Source: Chimonanthus salicifolius (taxonomy: Eukaryota; Streptophyta; Magnoliopsida; Laurales; Calycanthaceae). From it: a stretch of DNA of 64,000 nt. The notes below the pieces were generated by a model. The model saw nothing but the letters and a program-made list of their open reading frames with translations, made no database searches and was not told the origin of the DNA. The stretch lies in contig CM023533.1 in NCBI GenBank assembly GCA_013350335.1, positions 26,022,869-26,086,868 of the forward strand, in the 5' to 3' direction. The translations under genes and the position numbers were made by a program. This document shows positions 1 to 11,300 of this stretch, in pieces. Positions within the stretch are counted from its first letter, which is position 1, and each line of letters begins with the position of its first letter.

Positions 1-121
1 AAAGATCATGTTCTCTTCTTTTGCAAGTTGTTTAGCTTTCTTTAGTTGAAAGTTGTATGAAAACTAATTTAAATTAGATAAAATATGGTCTAATCTTTTA
101 ATTTAATTTAAATCATATCAG

Positions 122-292
122 TTTTTTTTTTTTCAATTTACGTATGGAAAACTGCAGAAAACCTAGCGTAAAACTCACATGGGTGATACTCATTGTCCTC
201 AAGACACACAGGTGAGGCCATGTAGGCTCGAACCTGACACCTTCCATTTCCTGAAGTGGTAGATTACCGATTAAACTAATCTGACCCATATC
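122..292 (-). mobile_element. tRNA-derived SINE, near full length
   Basis: Read on the minus strand, this begins with an A-box-like TAGTTTAATCGG, followed by a B-box-like GGTTCGAGCC. It ends in a run of 12 A residues (T's at 122-133). The 3' half (GTAAATTG before the A-run) is shared with other copies in this window. A short CATATC is present on both sides and could be the target duplication. It is a retroposon and not a working tRNA gene: no cloverleaf can be folded around the boxes. Confidence 0.7.
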
Positions 293-921
293 CATTTATT
301 ATTAGTGGATAGAGGAGTTAGAATTTGACTTGATCATTATCACGTTTATATACAATATATGAAACTATACGAGGTTTAAACTTATTTAAAGAGTAATTTT
401 GTCATTCTAATTCATTGCATAAATCTCATCAATACAACTTAACAACCACAACATCAATAAAAAAAAGTAAGTTTTGTAATTTTGATCTAAATGCTTTAAA
501 ATAAATCACAACTACAAGTCCACAGAACTTGTTAACAAATTTATTGTTTATAAAGGGATGTCGCCGACTACCACAGGTGTGTGGTGTATAAGTATTGTAC
601 TGATCACCTGCGTAGAGATCTCATCAAATAGAGTGGTGATAGGTGCGTTGAAAAGGTTATTCATTGAATATGTGACCTATCAAAAAATCACCCTATTGAA
701 TTAAACCACCTTTTTAAGCTCTCTAAAATTTAATTAGTTTAAATAATTTCTTTAATCTTTAAAATTTACCACCTTTAAAAATGTGACTTTAATGATTTAA
801 TTAAGGTGAATTTTAGTGAGTCACATATTCAAAAAATGATCTTTCTGATGTAACAATTAGTTTTTATTTAGTAGGTCCTATACTTGATTTTATTGATTTT
901 TATTTAAATGGAACATCTATT

Positions 922-1060
922 TTTCTTTTAAATTTACATATGGAAAATAGCGGGACACCCAATGTCAACCAACCCCCCGCAGGTGAGCCCATTACCCCGA
1001 GGGTACACCAACGTTAGACTATAGAGGCTCGTACCTGTAACCTCCCGCTTCCATAGTAAT
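922..1060 (-). mobile_element. 5'-truncated copy of the same SINE family
   Basis: On the minus strand it carries the GGGAGGTTACAGG(T)ACGAGCC-type B-box region, the family's CTAACGTTGGTGT segment, the CTCACC(T)GCGGGG segment and the CATATGTAAATTTAAA tail. The A-box end is missing or too diverged to see. Similarity to the copies at 6728 and 11163 is by eye. Confidence 0.55.
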
Positions 1061-2453
1061 TTTACATCAGAAAGGACATTTTTTTTGAATATGTGACCAT
1101 TTATATCCTTTGTTTTAATAAATCGATAAATCTTGTTCAAACATTTTCTACATATATTATCATTGTATCCTCAACTTTTCTTATTTTTCAAAAAATAATC
1201 ATTAATTATTTTAGATAGTGTTCATTTTGGATCCATCTCTAAAAAATAATATATATATATTTTTTTATCACAACTACATATTATCTTTTCTAAAATTAAA
1301 TAAATCTCAACTAAAACTTTAAATTTCCAAAAGGTTTTTAAAGGTGCTATAATCATGGCTTTACACTTGATTTTGCCCAAGGAAAAGGGAAAAAGGAAAT
1401 GGTGTTTGCTCTTTTTAGCTACCGAAAGGGTTAAAGTGGCTCGATGCTTTGAAATTGGATAAGAATATTCAAGCTACAAAGATTTAAGCAGTACAGCTGA
1501 AGTAATATTTTAGGATAATTAATATAAATATCAGCATTTTTATTAAAATTAGATATTGTCACTATTTTATCCTTTATTTTGTCATTTTTATCACTATAAA
1601 ATAATTTTGTTACTGAATCTCAATAAAATTACCTATGCCCAAATGAATTCTTATTTTTAATTGGTGATTGAACTTTAATTAAAAAAAGTGATGAATGCCT
1701 ATACATCTATGAGTGAAAATTACATAATAAAATGGAAATAATGTAATAAGTAGATTGGTAAGTGGACATAGAGAGTTACGCGACGGGAATAAGGATTGAA
1801 GTGGAAAAAATTTCCACATTTAATTATTAAATTTGAGATTATTTAAGTTTAAAATTTCGAAAAAAAATTATAAAATAATTCAAAATGGTTATTCGTTAGA
1901 AGATAATTAGAAGAAAGTAATTAGACTTTATTTTTTATGTTTCTGGAATTTTTGATATTTTTTCCACATTTTTCAAAAAAAATAAAATTCTCAATTTTGT
2001 AACTTCAAAATCATATTTAAATGACCACAAAATAATGATACAATTACATAGAAATAAGTCCTAGAACTTTCTTGATTTTCTGATATTTTTTAATCTTTTA
2101 AAAAAATAAATTCAGAAGAGAGAGAATGCGTATCGGCTCGTAAAAGGGTTGATTTTTTTTTTTTTTTCTTAGATGGGACATGTGTCTACTAATACTGTAT
2201 AAGGCTCTTGTAGGCTCAATTGGGTGAATCCAAACCTACCAATCAAACCATCACATTAAATTAACACCGGTAGATCTTTTGAGCCCTTAAATTAATCAAC
2301 TATCCATCAATCGGTCAACAAGTCAATTTTGGCCCAACACTAATTCTGACTAGACATTTCTACCCCTGCCACCGTCAAGATTGATGGTGGTCTCAGCTCC
2401 AGGTGGGCTCCACTCCTTATACCTTATTTTGACTGCATTTCTATATTTAATTA

Positions 2454-2749
2454 AGAGTTTCCATCCTAACAATTGCATTATCTTTTAAGAGGTACGAGTT
2501 TTTCGAATTTTCCATTTTGCCTTCGCAGAAATTGGTTCACTTTCCAGTGAATCGGTTCACCTGTCGGTGCACCGATAAATGAACCGATTCACTTAGAAAT
2601 GGAAAGAGTTTAGTTCGGTGCACCGATGAGTGAATCGATTTACTGGAAAGTGAACCGATTTCTACGGATGGATGGAGAACAAAATGGAAAGTTCACTAAA
2701 ATTTGTGCCTCCTCAAAAATAATGACCGTGTTAGAATGGACACCCTTTG
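2454..2749. mobile_element. MITE with long terminal inverted repeats
   Basis: The two halves are imperfect inverted copies of each other. GTTTCCATCCTAACAA near 2458 mirrors GTTAGAATGGACACC near 2730. TTTCCATTTTG mirrors CAAAATGGAAA. The segment around 2527-2566 (GAAATTGGTTCACTTTCCAG) mirrors CTGGAAAGTGAACCGATTTC near 2651-2670. There is no coding potential. A related copy lies at 41205-41512. Long-TIR, non-coding and about 300 bp fits a foldback or Mutator-like MITE; the superfamily is uncertain. Confidence 0.65.
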
Positions 2750-4165
2750 AAACCAGCCCAAGTTTTTGAATGATTCTTTGTCATTCTCCTTTTCCTTATT
2801 ACTTCTTTCATTACTATTTTTACTTACTTTCATTAATTTAGCTAACGTTAGAAAGAACTAAATTTTAATTACCTAAAGATTTGTCACTATTTATATTTAA
2901 TGAAAGTCCTAGTCCACAGTGTCACACTTTTGAATGGTGAAATGGTCACCGACACAGTGACGTGCATAGTATTTATTATCTTGTATATGTAGACATAGAG
3001 TTCATCAAATAAACTATTAGATTTTTTTTTTTTTAATATACGATTCATAAAAATCACTTTAATTAAATTAATCAAAATCAAATTACATTTTTAAGCTCTT
3101 CAAAATTTAATTAGTTTAAATTATTTTTAAACTTTGAAACTTTATGGTTTTAAAAAACATGGTTTGATTGAACCAATAAAGTGATCTCAGCAGATATTAT
3201 ACTCAAATAAAGATATTTCTAAGAAACTTTATCACCACCTCATTTAGTGAACGTCATGTTCAAATATGCAGAATAATATACCAACACCATTATTATACCA
3301 ATGATCATCCTTTTCAAAAATGTAAGAATAGGGAATGCTAAAAACATCAAATACCATCATCTTTATAGTTGTTTTTTTCTCATGTTTTTTTTATATGATT
3401 ATATATATTTAGTTTTGACAAATTATTTTATACAGACACAAGAGATTGTCTGTTTCAACGTCTAAATAATTCAAAATCATCAATTTTACTATTGCATGAA
3501 TTGTAGGTTGAGAAATAATCATTAAATTTTAGTAAACAATTAATCAATGTTGGGTTCTCTCAAGTATGACCATGAAACATTTGATGAAGTGTTAAAAGGA
3601 ACTTCGTTGATATGATAGCATGATTACCATCCCAAAAGATTGGTAGTTATAGAATGGTAGATGAGAAGGGTTTGAAGGTTTGGGGAGAAAACCACCAAAC
3701 ACTCCCATTTGGTATTGGAGTGGAAACAAACAATGAGCAATAAATGCTCATGAATTGCACAAGAGAGTTTGTTAAGAGCCATGATGATTGTGTGTACATT
3801 GTGAGAGAGAAATATTAATTTTGGGGGCACTCATTCATCAATGCCCCCATTTCTTGTGGTGTTCATCCTCAAATTTCAAAAGGGGAATAGATGCCTACCT
3901 CTTTCATCAATGTCCCTTGTTACTCATTCATTTAAAGGGATAATTTAGATTATATTAATCATTTCCTTTAATCCATTAGTCAACCTTGAAATCTTGTCTA
4001 ATGATTTTTCTACCTCTTAAGCAATGCAATAATGTTTCTAAAATGGTTAGGTTTCTCTCTCCCCACCTCCACTGCAACATTCAACATCAGTTGTTGAATC
4101 TTGATTTTTCAAAGAAATGAAATATGATGCAAGTGTTTTGTCAACTTGATCTCATATTATCTTGT

Positions 4166-4330
4166 ATAAGATAGTTTAATCCGATAGTTAAAACAGTTTA
4201 ACTTAAGAATTAGAGGTTTCAAGTTCGAGTCCTGTAGTTACCTGATATCTGTGAGTTCTAGGAATTACGTGGAATGACCTTATATTCAGGGAGAAGTGGG
4301 GATTTTGGATTTCTTTGTTACAAAAAAATT
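4166..4330 (+). mobile_element. SINE-like element, second family
   Basis: It has an A-box-like TAGTTTAATCCGATAG start, a B-box-like AGTTCGAGTCC at about 4224, and ends before a short A run (ACAAAAAAATT). The body differs from the main SINE family in this window. The boundaries are approximate. Confidence 0.4.
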
Positions 4331-4510
4331 GTTTTAATATTGATATTTTTATAAAAAAATCTTAATTTCATTATATCATACTATTGATAAATCTTATTTT
4401 TTCAAAGAAATGAAATGTGATGTAGGTACCTTGACAAAGTTTTTCTCAAGCTAGATCAGTCTCAATTGATTGCACTTAACTTGAAGGAATTTGTTTAGCT
4501 AATACTCCTA

Positions 4511-4605
4511 ATGCACACCAAGGTTAGGACATGGGAGCTCGAATCTGCAACCTCTCACTTCCTGAAGCGGGAGGCAACCAGTTGAGCTATACTCATGTGG
4601 ATAAA
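4511..4605 (-). mobile_element. SINE fragment, tRNA-like head only
   Basis: On the minus strand it reads TAGCTCAACTGGTTGCCTCC, then AGATTCGAGCTCC (a B-box variant), then CCTAACCTTGGTGTGC. This is the head and first body segment of the main SINE family. The 3' half with the A-tail is missing. Confidence 0.6.
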
Positions 4606-5384
4606 ACATGGCTTACTGATTCAATCAAGATATTCTTTTTGCAGGGTAATAAACCCATAATCATTGCGATAATCTTTTTTCAAAATGATGTCTTAGACTC
4701 TAATAAATATGAATCAGTATATTGTGATATGTATTGATATTTTTTTTTTCTAAGAGGTAAAGTCAAGATCACCCTGCAAAGAGTTAATACTACTCAAAAT
4801 TTCTCAAACTGAGTCATACTCAAGACACTGAGATTGAAAACCCTACTCTGTCCACATTGTCAATTTTTCCTCATCCAGGGCTTTGGATAGGGTAGGCTGC
4901 CCAAATCACCATGCAATTTTGCCTTGCATTTGTTTCTCAGCCATCTACAAATCCATTTTAGAAAAAAAAAAAATTCATATATGATGAGGCCCACAATTTA
5001 GACGGTCCAGATCATGCGCATCATATCACACGATTAGTGGTAAATTGCTATGAAACTCTGCTTACTAGAATGTAGATAAAGATCATAGTTTAAAAACTCA
5101 AAACTCAAAATCCAAAGTCAATTTGGAAGGCCAGTAACTGAGCCAGACACGACGGATTTGCACATGCGGGTGAGTTGCATGGCCAAGTCGCTGAGTCGGC
5201 CTGAGTTGAGCAGAGTCAATGGAGTTATTAACTAAACACCTGATTAGTCAACATCAGAGATGTTCCTTAAAACTGTAATTTATCTCAAAATCATGCAAGT
5301 AAAGACCAAAGATGTCAACTTTAATTTCAATCTGAAAAATATATCATTGAAAATATAAAAGCTAGTGAAGTTGAAGTGTCTCAG

Positions 5385-8300
5385 TCATGTACTCTGCCCC
5401 ACTCTTTTACTCCTACGAAGGAAAGGCAGAAACTTACTGCCATGTACTGATTTCTTATTCTTATCATTGACTATCAAGTTACTGTATCTGAACCTTGGAG
5501 AGTCCTGCATGCATTTCATTCATAAGTAAAAATGGTAAATTGACAGTAACAGTCCATAAAAATAAAATAAAAATAAAAAAGGAATGATGGAAATTGATTG
5601 TTCTGACTGTCTAGAAGGGTTTTTCTTTCTAAAAAGACCTCTTTTTTGGATTTATTTGAAAAAAGTCCTTATATTTTTTATAATTAAAAAACCCTAACTT
5701 TTCTGGTAAAAATTCTAAAAAAGCCCTCATCATAGTTTATGGGGCGACAACAAACCCTTTCAAAGCCCATATTTCAACAACTCAGTGGACTCGACTCAGA
5801 CTCTAGCAAGCCAATATCTCTGAGTGAAGAGATGTGTATGTACAACCCGAACTGGGTTAACTCGACAAGATAGATGTCTTTCAGCCAGAGTGTTGAGTTT
5901 TTGAACTGTGACAAGCCCACCGTGCTGAATGTTAATCATGGGTCCTCCCATTTAAAAAATAAAATTGTTAGCTGTCTATTAAATGTGGGCTTGGACCATT
6001 TATTTTGGTCTTGAAGAAATATAGATCAGGCCCCCTTAGGATGCCTAGCAGACCAGAAAATAGACCTGGGCTCAGCAGCAATAAGATCTGGGCTCAGTGA
6101 GTCAAGCATGACGGTCCATAGGTGGCCCTAATCGGATTGATATAAAAATTTGGACAGAACTAATGCAACTTAACGAGGGATGATGTAAATGTAGCAATCG
6201 ATGTTGGAAAACTCCAACTTGAACTCCTCTTTAAATCTTATTAAGTTAAGAAATGTAGCGGATTTTTTGAAAAAAAAAATAGAAAAAACTTCGTAAAATT
6301 CATTGACTCACTTCACTCGAAATCCTATTGAGTTGAAGTCAATTCAGACTCACTTGCCCGAATCATTTCAAGTTTTTAAACAATGGTAAGATAGCAATTA
6401 AAAGTTACATAAAATGGATATGTATGTTACACAAACAAATAGTAAAAACCGAAATTCAAAAGAGTTTGAAGAATGCATCATTACCATTATCTTCATCATT
6501 AATACTATTATTATCTTATTATTTCATCCTTTTTATTAGTATTAGTATGTATAAACCCTATAAAGGATTATGTTCTTACCTTGGTCTGGGACCCAAAAGA
6601 TGATGTACGAGGCTTGGAAAGTATAGATGGGCCATCAGGCAACATTGATGAGAATCCAAATCCTGGAAGAATGAGAAGATCATCACTAGAATATTATACA
6701 AACAAGTTTTATGTTAGGACGATAAAAAGTTAGTTCAACTGGTTGCCTCCCGTTGCGGGTTCGAGTCCTCATGGTCTAACCTTGGTGTGCTTTGGAGGTA
6801 GTGAGCTCATCCAGTGAGGATTTTAGGTAGGACTGTGTATGAGTTTCCCACACGTTAATCAAAAAAAAAAAGTATTAATTTTATTTGGTTTACCTGGATT
6901 TGAATGGGTATTAATTTTCTTAATGATGCATGGCCCAATCACATCAAGATTGCACTTGTACTGAGTTGTGCTTTTAGCAGAAATTATATCAGCACCATCC
7001 CTGCTAGCGAAAGATAAGATTTTGATAAGTTCATCATCATTTTAATCTTTATCACATCTTGGATACACAACAAATAATTTATAGGCAAGAAGTTTGTATA
7101 GTCTCTCTCTCCTATTCCTATACAAAAGGTACAACGAATAAACGGGCAGGAACTGGGCCCAAGTTCGATAAAATTTTATAATGAAGCTCGACTGCGTTCA
7201 AATGTAGGCTCATATTTGGCTGTCAATAAACCATGCTACAGCCTCATTTTTATACACCCAGGCCCAAATTCCAGCAGGCAACTGGCCGAGTAGACATAAT
7301 AGGGTTAGGCAGAACCCAGCTCAGTCAAAACTTGGCCCAATGAGACTCCTACGGATGTCAATGGGTTGGGCTCAGGTCTAATCCACAGTATATATGGATC
7401 TAGAAGTCTAAAACGGTTTATATAGATCCAGACATGGCTGCAGACCAACATGAATCAAGCTGGTTGGACCTGAACCAGCACTGAACCAACAATGGATCCT
7501 AATAACAGGAAAAGAGTAATGTACCCAAAATATATATTTGGGCTGATACGTATCGGCTGGGATTTGCCAGCAACATTGTGGCTGCCTGGCTGGTATACAA
7601 TGTATGGGACACATTTTTTACGTGTTCTTCCATTGATCCACACCGTTTAGAGTTGACAAGTGGCCATATTTGTTTGCTTTTGTGAGAGTTAGGTTCTATG
7701 GAGCCGATAATTGATCCGGTCGTGAGTCGAGATTGAATCATATTGATCGGTTACGAGTCATTAGGAGATTATGAGATCTGACGATGTGAATTCATGAAAG
7801 ATGGGCCGCACACAATGCACATTCTAAAGGATATGGAACTTCAAAGTATGCAAGCAGGAAAAGGAAAATGGTACCTCATACTTCCAATCAGTCTCCCAAC
7901 AGGTTCAATCACTGTGTAGGAAACCAATACAGAAACTCAGCCAATGTTACTGGACTACACATCTCTATTACAAAATCTACTTCAAAATGGAGAGGAAGAG
8001 AGAAGAATCCATTGATGACTTCAACTTCAAGAACTTGTTGAGATTTTTTTAAAAAAGAAACTCACATTTAGATGTCTACCTTCTGACATTATCTCAAATG
8101 AATGGGGTGCATGCTCAATTTGACTTATGAGTACGTGTTTTTCATGGAAAATAAGATTTTTAAGGAAAGTTATCTTTTGCAAGAAAATAAAAGTAGTTTG
8201 GATAATGATCCTCCCACTGGTATTTTGTGTAATGAGATACGGGTTTTAGAGTGTTGTCCATTTTACCTTTTCATTGCCGTACGAAAGTATTTAAAAAAAA

Positions 8301-11300
8301 TTCAGCGACCGGTCAGTGAGGCGATTTATACCGCAATAGAAGGGTCAGTGATCCGGTGAGCCGATTTATAACGCAGTGGAAGGGTAAAATAGACAATATT
8401 CTAAATCCTTGTTTGATTATACAAAACGCCCGTGAGAGGATCGCTACTCTTTATAATAATAATAAAAAATAAAGTTATTTTTCAACTCACCCTTTATTTT
8501 CTCATATTTGTTAAAAAACGGGATTTTCAATGAAAATGTGGATTGATGCATGTGAAAAAGCAGATTTTCCTTCATGAAATCATCATTTTAGAGAAAACAT
8601 ATTTCTTGTAGAGGAGAGTAAGAAAGCTGGCTCTCCTCTCTACTTTCTAAATTAAATCTTCCAACACTGTCAAGTCTTTATGACATTAAAACTATATTTA
8701 GAATCATTCATTTAAAATCAACCCTTTATCCAACTTTTAAAAGTCTCCATTTTAAGGGTAGTGACTTTTGCACCACCATTTTCTATCATGATGCACTCTC
8801 TTAAAAGTAAATTTCAATTTTAACTCTGCTTTTAGAAAAGAGGAAAAGAAAGAGAGGAGAGAAAAAACGACAAAATTAAAATTTCCTTTTAAAAGAGATA
8901 TACCATAAGAAAAAATAGCAGTGCATAAATCACTATCCCATTTTAACGACTCTAAACATATCATGAGAGAGAGAGAGTTACCTGTAGATGTAGAAGCAGA
9001 AGTGTAGCGTGGATAATAAGCAGGGGAAGAAGCAGTCCAGCGCAGTTGAGCAAGCTCTAGCTCGCGAGTGTACTCTTTAAACATGAAAAGCCTCTGCATG
9101 ATGCAAAAATCACAATCTATTAACCCGTATTTCTCTCGAATTTATTTGATACACGAAGTTTGTAGGTGATTTTGTTTATCCATAAGATTAATAAGAGATG
9201 AGAATATCCAAGTTATCTAAAAAGAATCAATCTATTTGTAAGAAAAGTACTATTACACAATCTGCATACCAATGTAAAATATATTTGGACATGTATTTAA
9301 ATTTTAAGGTCAATTTGTTTTCAAATGACTCAGTCTGTTCAATTCAAACCTAACTTTTTCTTAGACAGAATGGTGGGTTGGCTTAGAAACTGTAGTTTCA
9401 GGTTAGGTTGACCAACTTCATTATTTTAAATCTATCAATTTGGACCTTTCAATTTAAAAGAGATTAATATATACTCAAATTGAAGTCTAAAATACTGTTT
9501 TCCGAGTTCTAATTCTGGTCAAGTTAGTAGACCAGGTCTAACATTCAACCGGAGAAACAAATGGAATTCAACAAAGGGTTTTAAAATTCAATATCTTCGT
9601 GCTATTTAATTTTGCAAATGTCTGAATTGAATTGAACCATTGTGGGTTGATTACGAGCCGGTCTGCTTTAACCAAATCAAATTGATACAGGTCAACAGGA
9701 GACAGGCTTGGTTCGATAATTATGAAATGATCATCCTACAATTGTTTCACACACTTAGATATGGAGCCCACCAAATAAGATATTTATAGTCTATAAAAAA
9801 TTATCTTCATATGTTTCTTCAAAATTTTATCAGCTAAAATTACTTTTTTTTCATTTAACTTTTACTGTCTTCATATTCAATTAAAGATCTTTTCAACAGA
9901 CTCATCACAATCCTATTTAATACAACTTAATACCGTGTATACTAATATAGAGGCTATCATCCTTCTTTATAATTTCTGTGTATACCATGGTTCGTGTCTC
10001 CATGGCCTAATCTTGGTGTGCTTTAGGAGTAGGGGTCCACCCGTGAGGATTTTAAACTAGATATCCCATGGTTTTCCACACATAAATTCAAAAAAAAAAA
10101 AAAAAAAACTAAGGAAAATAAGTTTAATAGTCCACTCTTTCAATACAACTTGATTTGTGTTGGAGTCATCCTTAAAACTGAGTCAATCCCACATTTACTG
10201 AGTTTAAAATTGATAATTGAATATTCCTATTCATAATAAGATATGAAGTACAAACAAATTCAAAAGCATTTGTCAAAGAATGTTTTTGTTAAATCGAGAC
10301 CAAACAGTCAAAGCTCAAAAACAATTTATACTATTTTTTAAATAAACTGTAGACAATTAAATATACAATGCTAATTTTAAAATTCTACCAAGACTTTGTA
10401 TAAATAATTCAAAAAAAAAAATTATATTCTAATGCTTCACCTAAGCAAGAAAACACACTAATCAGAGGGACATGATTAATAAAATAATTAATCTTCCTGA
10501 TTAACCCTACACTCGTTCACATGGCCCATATCAATAAAATATCAACCGTACATCATGTGATAATTATTAACCTTTGTTAAGATAAAGACATCAACAACGA
10601 CAGCGATGATAATTCATTTAGAAAAAGAAGAGAGACAGAGAGAGCCATGACAATTTAATATTTTAGGGTACATTTTGTGAACATCTATATTGAAAATTTT
10701 AATTCTAATTTTTAAATATTGTACCACTATTTAATTTATTAGATTTATTAGATAAATCTAGAAATTTAGATTTCACTCTTTAAAGCAAGAGTCTAAATAT
10801 TATATATATATATCATATCAGTGGTATATTCGTTCTTCATTCTCTACTTCTTAATAAGCTCCAATTTTTATCCTAGAGTAGAGGCAATGAACTTTTATTA
10901 TTTTAAATAAAGGAAAGAAATAAATAGAAAAGAAAATTTAGCAAAATTTGAGCATACTGACTTGTTGTAAGCCATCCATCCGAAGCTCTGTCTGTGAGAT
11001 TTCATCACGGCCATCAATAAGACAGTCGAGATTTGCATAAACGCTACCCAGATGATCAACCACAGTGACAACGGCGTTACAAATGTACTCCTTAGTATTT
11101 TCCAAAACCCTGCAAGAATGGAATGGACCCGTTAACGTAGGCACCAATACCAAAAAAATATTGAGTCTAGTTCAATCGGTCTCTCCCATCTCAGGGAGTG
11201 AGAGGTTGCGGTTTCAAGCCCCCTGACCTAACCTTGGTGTGCTCTACGGGTGGTGAGTTCACCCATGGGTTTTTTATGCTGGGTATCCTGCAGTTTCTCA

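Larger units (their letters stand above)
1..5384. other. Intergenic region downstream of the ABIL gene
   Basis: I found no coding exon on either strand. The stretch is AT-rich and carries three minus-strand SINE copies, one plus-strand SINE-like element and one long inverted-repeat MITE, each listed separately. The short open frames here are broken, lack splice-consistent neighbours and resemble no family I know. The last 300 bases before 5385 should include the 3' UTR of the minus-strand ABIL gene, but I could not see a clear AATAAA on that strand. Confidence 0.6.

Noticed and set aside
6728..6780. tRNA gene from A- and B-box motifs
   Set aside because: This and the other box-containing loci (122, 4511, 11163, 14405, 37738) have no foldable cloverleaf, and several carry A-tails; they are SINE heads.
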